A DNA stretch of 64,000 nucleotides, taken from positions 1,240,001 through 1,304,000 of the forward strand of contig NZ_CP157743.1 of NCBI RefSeq assembly GCF_030717995.2. Reading direction: 5' to 3'. A program made the translations under genes and the position numbers. The DNA is from Methylomarinum sp. Ch1-1. GTDB taxonomy: Bacteria > Pseudomonadota > Gammaproteobacteria > Methylococcales > Methylomonadaceae. Below, piece after piece: positions 45,059 through 55,515 of the stretch (its first letter is position 1; each line of letters begins with the position of its first letter). A model generated the notes under the pieces. That model was not told the origin of the DNA and ran no database searches. It worked only from the letters and a program-made list of their open reading frames with translations.

Positions 45059-45985
45059 ATGGAACATTTGTCGGTTTTATATGAAGAATCGTTGCAAGCC
45101 CTCGATATTAAGCCTGGTGGATGGTATCTGGATTGTACGTTTGGGCGGGGTGGGCATAGTCGCGGCATTCTGAATTTGTTGGGCGAATCAGGCAAGCTAT
45201 TGGCCTTTGACCGGGATCCGGACGCGATTGATTCGGAATATGCTCGGGAACTGAATACAGATAGTCGATTCAGTCTTCATTACGGCTGTTTTTCCCAGCT
45301 CGCTGAGGTGGTTAGGCGACAAGGCGGCGCAGGCGCCATCGACGGAGTGCTGATGGATCTCGGCGTTTCGTCGCCGCAATTAGATGATCCGGCAAGGGGT
45401 TTCAGTTTTTTGCGGGATGGCCCCCTGGATATGCGCATGGATGGGAATTCCGCTTTAACGGCTGCGCAGTGGTTGGCTCAGGTCGAGGAAAAAGAACTGG
45501 TCAGGGTGCTGTTCGAATATGGTGAGGAGCGATTTGCCCGAAAAATAGCCCGAGCGATCGTGGAAGCAAGGCGGAAGACGCCGCTGCAGACGACGCTTCA
45601 ATTGGCGAAGCTGATTGAAGAAGCCATACCTTTCCGGGACAAGCATAAGCATCCGGCCACTCGCACCTTCCAGGCGATCAGGATCGAAATAAACCGGGAG
45701 TTGCAGGAAATCAGCGACGGCTTGGAGCAGGCTGTCGAGATGTTGAGGCCGGAAGGCCGGCTGGTGGTGATTTCCTTTCATTCATTGGAGGACAGAATCG
45801 TCAAGCGCTTCATCCGTGCGGAATCGGGGCGTAAATATAATCCCGGGCGGCTGCCGGTTAAGGAAGAGGATATCGAGCAGGGTCGCTTGAAAACGATCGG
45901 TAAGGCCATACGGGCCGGAAAGGAAGAAATGCGCGATAACCCGCGGGCAAGGAGTGCGGTGATGCGTGTCGCGGAGAAGCGCTGA
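45059..45985 (+). CDS. rsmH: 16S rRNA (cytosine-N4)-methyltransferase RsmH
   Basis: 308 residues, methylates C1402 at N4 (partner of RsmI, which adds the 2'-O-methyl). SAM-binding YLDCTFGRGGHSRGIL near residue 23, then LLAFDRDPDA, GVLMDLGVSSPQLDDPARGF, RDGPLDMRMD and VVISFHSLEDRIVKRF. It lies 11 bases after mraZ, and its stop adjoins the ftsL start with no gap. Confidence 0.97.
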   Translation: MEHLSVLYEESLQALDIKPGGWYLDCTFGRGGHSRGILNLLGESGKLLAFDRDPDAIDSEYARELNTDSRFSLHYGCFSQLAEVVRRQGGAGAIDGVLMDLGVSSPQLDDPARGFSFLRDGPLDMRMDGNSALTAAQWLAQVEEKELVRVLFEYGEERFARKIARAIVEARRKTPLQTTLQLAKLIEEAIPFRDKHKHPATRTFQAIRIEINRELQEISDGLEQAVEMLRPEGRLVVISFHSLEDRIVKRFIRAESGRKYNPGRLPVKEEDIEQGRLKTIGKAIRAGKEEMRDNPRARSAVMRVAEKR

Positions 45986-46258
45986 ATGAGTGAGTTAAAA
46001 GGCGTTTTTTTAGCGGGGTTGAGCGTCATGCTGTTGTTGTCTGCGCTGTCGGTTATTTACAGCAAATATCAGACCCGGCGGATATTTATCGAAATTCAGC
46101 GAATGGAAAAGCTGCTGGACCATTATGAGGTCGAATGGGGGCGTCTCCAGCTGGAGCTGACGATGCTGACCGAGGAAAACAGGGTTGAGATTGAAGCCCG
46201 AAATAGATTGAAGTTGATCATGCCCGAGCGGGATAAAATTATTTACATAAAGCCTTAA
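45986..46258 (+). CDS. ftsL: Cell division protein FtsL
   Basis: 90 residues: a short cytosolic end, a membrane helix (residues 8-26, GVFLAGLSVMLLLSALSVIY) and a periplasmic leucine-zipper-like coiled coil (MEKLLDHYEVEWGRLQLELT). It forms the FtsQLB complex. Small and poorly conserved, so the name rests mainly on position between rsmH and ftsI and on topology. There is no gap to either neighbour. Confidence 0.92.
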   Translation: MSELKGVFLAGLSVMLLLSALSVIYSKYQTRRIFIEIQRMEKLLDHYEVEWGRLQLELTMLTEENRVEIEARNRLKLIMPERDKIIYIKP

Positions 46259-47980
46259 ATGCATATTGCCAATGGAGATGTCAGGCGTCGAGTCCGCTCT
46301 AGTGATTTCGCCTTAAGACGTAAACTTCTATTAGGTCTGATGTTGTTCGGCATGCTGGCCTTGGTGATTAGGGCCGTGGATTTGCAGATATTTAATAAAA
46401 GTTTTCTGCAGCAACAGGCGCAACGTCAGCACGTGGCCGAAGTCGTCGTGCCGGCCTACCGCGGGCAGATCAAGGATAGACATGGGGAGCCGTTGGCGAT
46501 CAGTACGCCGGTTCAGTCGGTCTGGGCGAATCCTCAACAAATCAACACGGAAGACCGGGAAAAAATCAGACAGGTCGGCCGATTATTGAGTTTGTCGGGT
46601 AATAAATTACAGGCGCTGATTAGTAAAAAATCGAATCGCCGTTTTGTTTATTTGAAACGACGGATCAATCCGGATTTGGCGGCAAAAATTAAGGAACTCG
46701 GTGTCGACGGCATTCATTTCGAAAAGGAATTCAAACGTTTTTATCCGGCTGGTGAAGTCTCCGGCCACTTGGTCGGATTTACCGATATCGACGATGTGGG
46801 CCAGGAAGGCTTGGAGCGGGCCTATGAAGCCAGTCTGCGCGGCATTGCAGGTAAAAAGCATGTCATTAAAGATGGCAAGGGGCGGATCATTAAGGATGTG
46901 GAAAATATTGCCGAACCGGTGGCGGGGCAAGACCTGACACTGACGATAGATCAGCGCATTCAATATCTGGCCTATCGAGAGTTGCAGGCGGCCTTTATTA
47001 AACATCAGGCGCATTCGGCTTCTTTAGTAGTCTTGGATGCGAAAACGGGAGAGGTGTTGGCGGCGGTTAATCAGCCGGCCTTCAATCCTAATACGCGCAG
47101 GGGATTGAGCGGCAGGCTTTATCGCAACCGAGCCATTGTCGATGTCTTCGAACCGGGTTCGACAGTCAAGCCGTTTGTCATCGCGGCGGCACTGGATGGT
47201 GGTTATGTGGCGCCGGACGAGATCATTGAAACCCATGGTTTTCATCGGGTCGGACGTAATCTGGTTCGCGATGTCCACAATTATGGCGATTTGGATTTAA
47301 CCCATGTGCTGAAAAAATCCAGCAATGTGGCGGCCAGCAAGATTGCCTTGCGTATGCCGCCGCAACATTTTTGGAGCGTCTATCGCGGCCTGGGATTTGG
47401 AAGTGCGCCTGGCGTCGGGTTTCCGGGCGAAGCCAGTGGCGCTTTGCAAGACTATCGGCAATGGAGCAGTTTCGAACAGGCGACGATGTCGTTTGGCTAC
47501 GGTTTATCGACTTCGCTGCTGCAACTGGCGAGAGCTTATACCGCCCTCGCAGATGACGGCCTAGTCCATTCGGTGACGCTGTTGCAACGGGATGAAGACT
47601 ATCAGGCGCGGCGGGTATACAGCGCGGCCAATGCGCAAAAAGTCAGGGAAATGCTCGAGCATGTCGTCAAGAAGGATGGTACGGCCTATCAGGCCAGAGT
47701 CGCCGGCTTTCGGGTCGCGGGCAAGACCGGCACGGTAAAGAAGGCGACTGCCGGCGGCTATGCGGATAAGCGCTATTTTGCTGTATTTGTCGGCTTGGCG
47801 CCGGTCAGCTCACCGCGTTTTGTCATTGCGGTGATGGTCGATGAGCCAAGCGCCGGCGACTACTATGGCGGCCTAGTCGCGGCGCCGGTGTTTGCAAAAG
47901 TGATGGCGGGGGCATTGCGAGTTTACGGCGTGACGCCGGATAAAGAAGATACGATGCCGGTGTTGTTAACAAGAAGATGA
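46259..47980 (+). CDS. ftsI: Septal peptidoglycan transpeptidase FtsI (PBP3)
   Basis: 573 residues. One N-terminal membrane helix (about 22-42), an N-terminal pedestal domain (VVPAYRGQIKDRHGEPLA) and the transpeptidase domain with catalytic SxxK in FEPGSTVKPFV near residue 300, KKSSNVAAS (SxN) and AGKTGTVKK (KTG). It cross-links septal peptidoglycan with FtsW. The start adjoins the ftsL stop. Confidence 0.97.
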   Translation: MHIANGDVRRRVRSSDFALRRKLLLGLMLFGMLALVIRAVDLQIFNKSFLQQQAQRQHVAEVVVPAYRGQIKDRHGEPLAISTPVQSVWANPQQINTEDREKIRQVGRLLSLSGNKLQALISKKSNRRFVYLKRRINPDLAAKIKELGVDGIHFEKEFKRFYPAGEVSGHLVGFTDIDDVGQEGLERAYEASLRGIAGKKHVIKDGKGRIIKDVENIAEPVAGQDLTLTIDQRIQYLAYRELQAAFIKHQAHSASLVVLDAKTGEVLAAVNQPAFNPNTRRGLSGRLYRNRAIVDVFEPGSTVKPFVIAAALDGGYVAPDEIIETHGFHRVGRNLVRDVHNYGDLDLTHVLKKSSNVAASKIALRMPPQHFWSVYRGLGFGSAPGVGFPGEASGALQDYRQWSSFEQATMSFGYGLSTSLLQLARAYTALADDGLVHSVTLLQRDEDYQARRVYSAANAQKVREMLEHVVKKDGTAYQARVAGFRVAGKTGTVKKATAGGYADKRYFAVFVGLAPVSSPRFVIAVMVDEPSAGDYYGGLVAAPVFAKVMAGALRVYGVTPDKEDTMPVLLTRR

Positions 47981-48014
47981 GCGTCCGTCGCCGATTGCTT
48001 TGAGCGAAACGATA

Positions 48015-49484
48015 ATGAAGTTGACTGAATTACTGGCGGGACTGGCTGACGTCGCTGCAAAGGTTGAAATAGCCGGACTGGCGTTGGACAGCAGGCAAGT
48101 TAAGCCGGGTTTCGCGTTTATCGCATTGGCAGGGTCGGCTCAGCATGGCATCGCGCATGTCGAACAGGCGCTAGACCACGGTGCCATCGCGGTTATTTAC
48201 GATCCGGCTGCAGGGGGCCAAGCGCAGGCGAACAAAACGGGGAGCGCAGTTATGGTCGCGATACCCGACTTGACGCAGCGGCTCGGCCTGATAGGCGCTC
48301 GCTTTTATCGGCATCCGTCGCAGTCGATGGCGGTGATCGGCGTGACAGGAACTAACGGCAAGACCACTTGCAGTCAGTTTCTGGCTCAGGTTTTGCCGGC
48401 TTGCGGCGTGATCGGCACGATGGGCTGGGGCTGTTGGGGGCAATTACGCCATACTCTCAACACGACGCCGGATGCGCTGGCGATACAGGGCATGTTGCAT
48501 GAGTTATTGGTCAGCGAGAAAAAAAACGTCGTGATGGAGGTTTCCTCGCACGGCTTGGAGCAGGGACGGGTGAACGGGGTTCGTATCAGGGGGGCGCTGT
48601 TTACCAATTTGAGTCGAGATCATCTCGATTATCATGGCTCGATGGATGATTATTTGGCCGCAAAAATAAAGTTGTTTGCACGGCCGGAACTCGAGTTCGC
48701 GGTGTTAAACATGGACGATCCGCGCGCCGAGCGGATATTAAACAGAATCGCCGACGCTGTGACGGTGTGGGGATTTACGCAACAGGCCGTCGAGCTAGCG
48801 ATTGATGAACGGGTTTATGCGAAAAACATCGTAGAGGGTCTGGACGGGATACGCATGGATGTCGTCTGGCGGGAGGCGGAAGTCTCGCTGCATAGTGGGA
48901 TCGTCGGTCTTTACAATGTGGAAAACATTTTGGCGGTGCTGACCGTATTGTTGGCGATGGATATGTCGTTGGAGCAGGCCGTTGACCGTTTGGCCGGCTT
49001 AAAGCCGGTTGCGGGGCGAATGGAAAATTTCGGCGGCCATGGCCGGCCGTCGGTGTTTGTCGATTACGCCCACAGTCCCGATGCGCTGGAAAAGGTTTTG
49101 GCCGGATTAAAGCCGCATTGCCGAGGCAGACTCAGGGTCGTGTTTGGCTGCGGAGGTGAGCGGGATCGGGGCAAGCGCACGCAGATGGGGGCAGTGGCGG
49201 AAAAATGGGCGGATGACATGGTGCTAACCGATGACAATCCGCGCACAGAGCCGCCCGAGCAGATTATAGCGAATATTTTAAAGGGCTGTCGCGGCGATAA
49301 GAAGGTGGTGCATGACCGAAAACAGGCGATACACGAGGTGATTGCAAGTGCAGGACGACAAGACTGCGTTGTCGTTGCCGGCAAGGGTCATGAGCATTAC
49401 CAAGAAATAAACGGTATTCGACAGCCTTTCAGCGACCAACGGGTCGTCGAACAGGCGCTGGCCGAGTGGCATGAAGAACAATGA
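48015..49484 (+). CDS. murE: UDP-MurNAc-tripeptide synthetase MurE (meso-DAP type)
   Basis: Adds meso-diaminopimelate to UDP-MurNAc-L-Ala-D-Glu. 489 residues: ATP-binding GVTGTNGKTTCSQF near residue 108, the carbamylated-Lys region and EVSSHGLEQGRVNG, with the DAP-selective motif DDNPRTEPP near residue 405. A TTG 15 bases upstream (48000) would give 494 residues; I prefer the ATG though neither has a clear ribosome site. It overlaps murF by 4 bases. Confidence 0.95.
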   Translation: MKLTELLAGLADVAAKVEIAGLALDSRQVKPGFAFIALAGSAQHGIAHVEQALDHGAIAVIYDPAAGGQAQANKTGSAVMVAIPDLTQRLGLIGARFYRHPSQSMAVIGVTGTNGKTTCSQFLAQVLPACGVIGTMGWGCWGQLRHTLNTTPDALAIQGMLHELLVSEKKNVVMEVSSHGLEQGRVNGVRIRGALFTNLSRDHLDYHGSMDDYLAAKIKLFARPELEFAVLNMDDPRAERILNRIADAVTVWGFTQQAVELAIDERVYAKNIVEGLDGIRMDVVWREAEVSLHSGIVGLYNVENILAVLTVLLAMDMSLEQAVDRLAGLKPVAGRMENFGGHGRPSVFVDYAHSPDALEKVLAGLKPHCRGRLRVVFGCGGERDRGKRTQMGAVAEKWADDMVLTDDNPRTEPPEQIIANILKGCRGDKKVVHDRKQAIHEVIASAGRQDCVVVAGKGHEHYQEINGIRQPFSDQRVVEQALAEWHEEQ

Positions 49485-50842
49485 AATTTAAATTGAGTGA
49501 TATTGCGACAGCGGTGCAGGGTCGATTAATTGGCGCCGAGCGGACGATCGAAGCAGTCAGCATCGATAGTCGCACCTTACAGAGCGGTGATTTATATATC
49601 GCGATCAAGGGTGAAAACTTCGATGGCCATGATTTTATCGACATGGCTGTAAGCGCCGGCGCCTCCGCCGTCATCGGCGAGCGACGCGTCGATATCGAGT
49701 TGCCGCAAGTGGTCGTTTCCGATAGTCGTCTCGCGTTGGCTGAACTGGCGGGAGCCTGGCGCAGGAAATTACCGTTGAAAGTAGCTGGTGTTACAGGTAG
49801 CAACGGCAAGACTACGGTCAAGGAGATGATTACGGCGATTCTGTCGGTGAGCGATCCCGTGCTGTCTACATTAGGCAATTTGAATAACGATATCGGGGTG
49901 CCGCTGACGTTATTGCGGCTCGATCATCATCATCGTTATGCGGTGATAGAAATGGGCGCCAATCATCCCGGCGAGATCGCTTACAGCAGTCGCTACGCGC
50001 AGCCTGATGTCGCCGTGATCACCAATGTCGGCGCCGCGCATATCGAAGGTTTCGGCGATCTGCAAACGGTGGCGGCAAGCAAGGGCGAAATGATCGCAAC
50101 ATTGGTCGATGACGGGATTGCGGTGTTGAATGCAGAGGATGAATTTTATTCGTTCTGGCAGAGATTGGCGGGCCAGCGCCGGACCGTGTCATTCGGTTTT
50201 CGACAGACGGCCGATGTGCGCGCCGTGAATATCGGCATGCGCATTAGCAATGATCAGTTCGTCACCCAGTTTGATATCGACAGTGGCGCCGGGCGGGAGA
50301 CGGTACAGATGCAGTTGGCCGGCGTTCATAATGTCAGCAACGCATTGGCGGCGGCGACAGTTTGTCTGCAATTTGGTATCGGTTTAGCACAGATCAGGCA
50401 AGGTTTGGCGACGATGAGGCCGGTGACCGGTAGGCTGCAGCCTTGGGTCGGAAAGCGAGGAAGCATCGTCATCGATGACAGCTATAACGCCAATCCGTCT
50501 TCGTTGCAAGCGGCGTTGGAGGTGCTGGGACTATGCCAAGGGGAGCCGTGGCTGGTTTTGGGCGCTTTTGCCGAGCTCGGTGAGGATAGCGCACGCTTAC
50601 ACCGGGAAATGGGGCAATTGTGCAAGACGATGAAGGTCGCCAGATTGTTCGCGATTGGCGCCGACGCTCAGCATTGTGTCGAGGGTTTCGGTGAGGGAGG
50701 CATGTTTTTTGATTCACTGGATGAGCTAATAGCAAGCTTGCAACAACAGCTGACCGGTAACGAAACAATATTGATAAAAGGTTCGCGAGCCCGGAAGATG
50801 GAACAAGTGGCTGCCGCGTTAGTGGAAAACTTCAGAGCATAA
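49481..50842 (+). CDS. murF: UDP-MurNAc-pentapeptide synthetase MurF
   Basis: Adds D-Ala-D-Ala to the tripeptide. 453 residues with [16 protein letters not shown] near residue 105, [36 protein letters not shown] and [10 protein letters not shown] in the C-terminal ligase domain. The ATG starts within the murE stop codon. Confidence 0.97.
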   Translation: MKFKLSDIATAVQGRLIGAERTIEAVSIDSRTLQSGDLYIAIKGENFDGHDFIDMAVSAGASAVIGERRVDIELPQVVVSDSRLALAELAGAWRRKLPLKVAGVTGSNGKTTVKEMITAILSVSDPVLSTLGNLNNDIGVPLTLLRLDHHHRYAVIEMGANHPGEIAYSSRYAQPDVAVITNVGAAHIEGFGDLQTVAASKGEMIATLVDDGIAVLNAEDEFYSFWQRLAGQRRTVSFGFRQTADVRAVNIGMRISNDQFVTQFDIDSGAGRETVQMQLAGVHNVSNALAAATVCLQFGIGLAQIRQGLATMRPVTGRLQPWVGKRGSIVIDDSYNANPSSLQAALEVLGLCQGEPWLVLGAFAELGEDSARLHREMGQLCKTMKVARLFAIGADAQHCVEGFGEGGMFFDSLDELIASLQQQLTGNETILIKGSRARKMEQVAAALVENFRA

Positions 50843-50844
50843 CA

Positions 50845-51927
50845 ATGTTACTTTATTTAACGGAATATCTGATTCAGTTCGACAGTAGCTTCAGGGTTTT
50901 CCAATACCTGACTTTCCGGGCCATTCTAGGTGCGCTAACGGCATTGATGATTTCATTCATGGTCGGCCCGGTGATGATCAGAAAATTAACGCGCAACAAA
51001 ATTGGCCAAAGCGTGCGCGAAGAAGGGCCGCAGAGCCATTATGAAAAAGCCGGCACACCGACCATGGGCGGCGCGCTGATTTTGGTGGCCATCGCCGTCA
51101 GCACGTTGTTGTGGGCCAATCTGCAGAATCGTTATGTCTGGGTGGTTTTCTTCGTCACGATGAGCCATGGCGTGATCGGCTTCATCGATGATTATCGCAA
51201 AGTCGCATTGGGCAATAGTGACGGTTTATCGGCGCGGAGCAAATATTTTTGGCAGTCGGTCGTGGCCTTGAGCGCGGCCATTTATTTGTTTCAGAGCGCG
51301 GAAGTGGCGGCGGAAACCCAGTTTATCGTCCCCTTTTTTAAGGATGTCATGCTCGATATGGGTTGGCTATACGTGCTGTTAACGTATTTTGTCATCGTCG
51401 GCAGCAGTAATGCGGTGAATTTGACCGACGGCCTTGATGGTCTGGCGATCATGCCAACGGTGATGATTGCCGCGGCATTGGCTATTTTCGCCTATTTGTC
51501 AGGGCATGTGGATTTCGCTAATTATCTGGCGATTCCTTATTTGCCGCTATCCGGTGAACTGATAGTCTTTTGCGCCGCCTTAGTCGGCGCTGGCCTGGGC
51601 TTTCTGTGGTTTAACGCCTATCCGGCCATGGTGTTCATGGGCGATGTAGGCGCGCTGGCGTTAGGCGCGGCGTTGGGAATCATGGCGGTGCTAGTGCGGC
51701 AGGAAATTGTCCTGATGATTATGGGCGGCGTCTTTGTCGTCGAAACGGTGTCGGTCATTATTCAGGTGGTGTCCTATAAAATGCGCGGCAAGCGAGTTTT
51801 TTTGATGGCGCCGATTCATCACCATTATGAATTGAAGGGCTGGCCCGAACCTAGGATCATCGTGCGTTTCTGGATTATTACGGTGATTTTGGTGTTGATC
51901 GGTCTGGCGACGTTGAAATTGAGATAG
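50845..51927 (+). CDS. mraY: Phospho-MurNAc-pentapeptide transferase MraY
   Basis: Inner-membrane enzyme of 360 residues, about ten helices, that moves phospho-MurNAc-pentapeptide to undecaprenyl phosphate to make lipid I. Motifs are [26 protein letters not shown] (Mg-binding Asp pair), [33 protein letters not shown] and [13 protein letters not shown]. It lies 2 bases after murF and 2 before murD. Confidence 0.98.
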   Translation: MLLYLTEYLIQFDSSFRVFQYLTFRAILGALTALMISFMVGPVMIRKLTRNKIGQSVREEGPQSHYEKAGTPTMGGALILVAIAVSTLLWANLQNRYVWVVFFVTMSHGVIGFIDDYRKVALGNSDGLSARSKYFWQSVVALSAAIYLFQSAEVAAETQFIVPFFKDVMLDMGWLYVLLTYFVIVGSSNAVNLTDGLDGLAIMPTVMIAAALAIFAYLSGHVDFANYLAIPYLPLSGELIVFCAALVGAGLGFLWFNAYPAMVFMGDVGALALGAALGIMAVLVRQEIVLMIMGGVFVVETVSVIIQVVSYKMRGKRVFLMAPIHHHYELKGWPEPRIIVRFWIITVILVLIGLATLKLR

Positions 51928-51929
51928 TC

Positions 51930-53294
51930 ATGGATACTGTGGCGTTGTTGAGAGCATTGGATGAAAGGTTTGCGCTGAATCGGGAGGATGCGAAGGTTCT
52001 GATTGTCGGTCTTGGCGCGACTGGTTTTTCCGTCGCCCGTTTCTTGCGCGAACTGAACATCCGCTTTGCTATCGTAGACAGTCGCGATAAACCGCCGTTG
52101 ATCGACCGACTGGCCACGGAAATGCCGGATGTACCGGTTTTTACCGGCGGTTTCGACAAGGCGGCGTTGGAGGTGGCGACGCATTTGATCGTCAGTCCCG
52201 GCATTTCGCTGCACGAAAAGGCCATCCATAAGGCTGCAGTCACCGGCGTCAGCATCATCAGCGATATCGATCTGTTCGTCAGCGCTATCGATCGGCCGAT
52301 TTTGGCGATCACAGGCTCGAACGGCAAGAGCACGGTGACGACGATGGTTGGGGCGATGGGCAATGCCGCGGCAGTCAAAACCGCCATCGGCGGGAATTTG
52401 GGAACGCCGGCCCTGGATTTGTTGGCGCAGAACGCGGATTTATATGTGCTGGAGTTGTCCAGCTTTCAATTGGAAAGAACCTGCGCCCTAAATGCTAAGG
52501 CGGCAACGGTGTTGAATATTTCGGCAGATCACTTGGATAGGCACATAGATATCAACACTTATGCCGAGGAGAAACGACAAATTTTTCGCGGCGACGGCGT
52601 GATGGTGTTGAATGCCGATGACCCATTGGTCATGGCGATGAGCGATGCCGACAGAGTATGCCTGACCTTTTCGATCAATGGTCCTGCTGATTTCTGGCTG
52701 GATAATGAGGTCGGCATGCTGAAGCAGGGCGAACAGGACTTGATGGCGAGAGCCGACTTGCCGTTGGAAGGCCGGCATAATGTCGCCAATGCCTTGGCGG
52801 CCTTGGCCTTGGGTAGCGCGGTAGGACTGAACGTGGCGGCGATGTGCAAGGCGTTGAAAACGTTCAAGGGGTTAGCGCACCGCATGCAGAAAGTGGCCGA
52901 AATCAAAGGCGTCAGCTGGGTCAATGATTCGAAGGCCACCAATGTCGGCGCCTGCATCGCGGCTTTGCAGGGCTATGAGCACAAAGTCCTGCTGATCGCC
53001 GGCGGAGATGCTAAGGGTGCGGATATGCATGATTTGGTTCCGGTGGTCAAAGAAAAGGCCAAGGCCGTGGTGCTGATGGGTAAGGATGTGCCGTTGATCG
53101 ACCAGGCATTGGCCAATTGCGTGCCGGTTTATTTTGCCAGCACCATGAAGGAAGCGGTAAGGATTGCCGCCGGACTGGCCGAACCGGGCGATAATGTTTT
53201 ATTGTCGCCAGCCTGCGCCAGCTTGGATCAATATAAGAATTATATAGACCGTGGTGAAAAATTCACCGCCGCGGTGATGGAGTTGGCGGCATGA
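51930..53294 (+). CDS. murD: UDP-MurNAc-L-alanine-D-glutamate ligase MurD
   Basis: 454 residues. An N-terminal Rossmann domain (VLIVGLGATGFSVARFLREL) is followed by the ATP loop AITGSNGKSTVTTMVGAM near residue 120, NLGTPALDLL, LELSSFQLERT and VNDSKATNVGACIAAL. It adds D-glutamate to UDP-MurNAc-L-Ala. It overlaps ftsW by 4 bases. Confidence 0.97.
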   Translation: MDTVALLRALDERFALNREDAKVLIVGLGATGFSVARFLRELNIRFAIVDSRDKPPLIDRLATEMPDVPVFTGGFDKAALEVATHLIVSPGISLHEKAIHKAAVTGVSIISDIDLFVSAIDRPILAITGSNGKSTVTTMVGAMGNAAAVKTAIGGNLGTPALDLLAQNADLYVLELSSFQLERTCALNAKAATVLNISADHLDRHIDINTYAEEKRQIFRGDGVMVLNADDPLVMAMSDADRVCLTFSINGPADFWLDNEVGMLKQGEQDLMARADLPLEGRHNVANALAALALGSAVGLNVAAMCKALKTFKGLAHRMQKVAEIKGVSWVNDSKATNVGACIAALQGYEHKVLLIAGGDAKGADMHDLVPVVKEKAKAVVLMGKDVPLIDQALANCVPVYFASTMKEAVRIAAGLAEPGDNVLLSPACASLDQYKNYIDRGEKFTAAVMELAA

Positions 53295-54472
53295 TTAACC
53301 GGGTGCTGAAGTCGGTCAGTCAGATCCAGTTTCATTGCGATCAACTGCTGTTGTTGGTGTGCTTAGGGTTGCTATTGATCGGCTATGTCATGGTGGCCTC
53401 GTCATCGTTGCATTTGGGCGTCAAGATGACCGGCAATGCCATGCATTATCCGTTACGGCAGATGTTGCACATCATCGCAGGCTTGATGGCGGCGGCGGTA
53501 GCGTCGGCTATTCCGATGGCGCTGTGGGAAAAAACCGGATCATGGCTGTTTATCGGTGGTCTGCTGTTGCTGGCTATCGTGTTGATTCCCGGGATCGGAG
53601 TCAAGGTTAACGGCAGCATGCGATGGTTATCGGTCGCCGGCCTGAGAGTTCAGGTTTCCGAAGTCGTGAAGTTTATTTCGGTGATTTATATGGCGGGTTA
53701 TGTGGTCAGGCACCAAGAGGATGTCAGGCAGTCCCCCTATGGCTTGTTGCGACCGCTGTTATTGTTTTCGATCGCTTGCGCTTTGTTGCTGAAAGAACCG
53801 GATTTCGGCTCTGCGGTGGTGATATTGACTATTGCCATGGGCATGATGTTTCTGGGAGGGGCAAGGATACAGCAGTTTTTAGTTTTAGTGGCGCTGGTTG
53901 CGGTGCTGGCCAGCCTGTTGGTCTGGGTGTCGCCCTATCGTTTGGCGAGGGTGACGGCCTTCATCAATCCTTGGGCTGATGCGCGAAACACCGGTTTTCA
54001 GTTGGTTCAGGCGCTGATTTCATTCGGCCGCGGCGACGTTTTTGGCGTCGGTTTAGGTAATGGCATTCAGAAGTTATTTTATTTGCCGGAAGCACATACC
54101 GACTTTTTATTTTCGGTGCTGGCCGAAGAGCTGGGGCTGGTTGGCGTGTTAGTGGTGATTAGTCTATTTACGCTGTTGCTGTGGCGAGCATTTAAGATTG
54201 GCGCGATGGCCGAGCAGGCCGGACAGGTTTTTTCGGCTTATGTCGCTTACGGCTTGGGGATATGGTTTGGTTTTCAGGCCTTCGTCAACATGGGCGTCAA
54301 TATGGGGATCTTGCCGACTAAGGGCTTGACCTTGCCGTTAATGAGTTATGGCGGCGGCAGCATGATCGTAATGTGTGGGGCGATGGCTGTGCTGTTTAGG
54401 GTGAACAGCGAAGTGATCGAGCACTTGAAGAACAACGTTAAAGGTAAGCGGGAATGGCCAAGCGTATCGTAA
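53291..54472 (+). CDS. ftsW: Septal peptidoglycan polymerase FtsW (SEDS family)
   Basis: 393 residues with ten membrane helices. Typical blocks are GVKVNGSMRWLSVAGLRVQVSE, KEPDFGSAVVILTIAMGMMF, the loop GFQLVQALISFGRGDVFGVGLGNG-type segment and LPTKGLTLPLMSYGGGSM. It polymerises glycan strands with FtsI. The start overlaps murD and the end overlaps murG by 19 bases. Confidence 0.97.
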   Translation: MINRVLKSVSQIQFHCDQLLLLVCLGLLLIGYVMVASSSLHLGVKMTGNAMHYPLRQMLHIIAGLMAAAVASAIPMALWEKTGSWLFIGGLLLLAIVLIPGIGVKVNGSMRWLSVAGLRVQVSEVVKFISVIYMAGYVVRHQEDVRQSPYGLLRPLLLFSIACALLLKEPDFGSAVVILTIAMGMMFLGGARIQQFLVLVALVAVLASLLVWVSPYRLARVTAFINPWADARNTGFQLVQALISFGRGDVFGVGLGNGIQKLFYLPEAHTDFLFSVLAEELGLVGVLVVISLFTLLLWRAFKIGAMAEQAGQVFSAYVAYGLGIWFGFQAFVNMGVNMGILPTKGLTLPLMSYGGGSMIVMCGAMAVLFRVNSEVIEHLKNNVKGKREWPSVS

Positions 54473-55515
54473 TCATGGCTGGGGGCACCGGTGGACATGT
54501 GTTCCCGGCACTGGCGGTTGCCCAGGAATTAAGCGAACGCGATTGGCGGGTTAGCTGGTTGGGCACCCGCAAGGGCATCGAGAGCCGTGTGGTTCCGGAG
54601 CATGGCATAGATATCGAGTGGTTATCGGTCGAAGGCGTACGCGGAAAAGGCGCGTTCGGCAAATTGACAGGGATACTGAAGTTGTTCAAAGCCTGCGCTG
54701 AGGCGCTGCTGATTTTGCGTCGCTGCAAACCCGATGTGGTGTTAGGTATGGGTGGATTCGTCGCCGCGCCCGGCGGGCTGATGAGCAAGGCATTGGGCAT
54801 ACCGTTATTGATACATGAACAAAATCGTGTGCCCGGGACTACTAACCGATTGCTGGCGGCGCGAGCGAAAATCGTGATGGAGGCGTTTCCGGGCAGTTTT
54901 GCCGACGACGTCAAGGCGGTTTGCACCGGTAATCCGTTAAGAAAGGCATTTCGAGACATGACGGCTAAACAACCATGGTCCAGTGCATCGGGCAGGCCTT
55001 TGAGAATTTTGGTTGTCGGCGGTAGTCAGGGCGCGCAGGTGCTGAATGAAGTGGCGCCGAGAGCGCTGGCGAAGCTGGGCGACGTGGAAATAAAGCATCA
55101 AGCCGGTCGCGCGATGGCTGAACAAGTCAGTCAGCAATATCAAGCATTGGGCATCAAGGCGCAGACATTGAGTTTCATCGACGATATCGCGGCCGCCTAT
55201 CAATGGGCCGATCTGGTCATTTGTCGGGCCGGCGCGATGACGGTGAGCGAGATAGCGGCGGCCGGGTTGCCGGCGGTGTTGATACCGTTACCCCATGCAA
55301 TTGATGACCATCAGACGGCGAATGCGCGTTATTTGACCGAAGCCGGGGCGGGTATCTTGTTGCCTCAGCATGAATTGAGCGAAGAAACATTGAAAAACGC
55401 AGTAGAAAAAATGATAAGTGGATTGGCGGCGATGAGTCGGGCAGCCAGAAGCATGGCGCGGTTAGACGCCACGAAAGCCGTAGCTGATCGCTGTGCGGCG
55501 GAGGTTAGGTCATGA
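54454..55515 (+). CDS. murG: Lipid II synthase MurG
   Basis: Peripheral membrane GlcNAc transferase (GT28, GT-B fold) of 353 residues that turns lipid I into lipid II. Motifs: [18 protein letters not shown] at the start, [30 protein letters not shown] and the UDP-GlcNAc region [18 protein letters not shown]. It overlaps ftsW (19 bases) and murC (4 bases). Confidence 0.97.
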   Translation: MAKRIVIMAGGTGGHVFPALAVAQELSERDWRVSWLGTRKGIESRVVPEHGIDIEWLSVEGVRGKGAFGKLTGILKLFKACAEALLILRRCKPDVVLGMGGFVAAPGGLMSKALGIPLLIHEQNRVPGTTNRLLAARAKIVMEAFPGSFADDVKAVCTGNPLRKAFRDMTAKQPWSSASGRPLRILVVGGSQGAQVLNEVAPRALAKLGDVEIKHQAGRAMAEQVSQQYQALGIKAQTLSFIDDIAAAYQWADLVICRAGAMTVSEIAAAGLPAVLIPLPHAIDDHQTANARYLTEAGAGILLPQHELSEETLKNAVEKMISGLAAMSRAARSMARLDATKAVADRCAAEVRS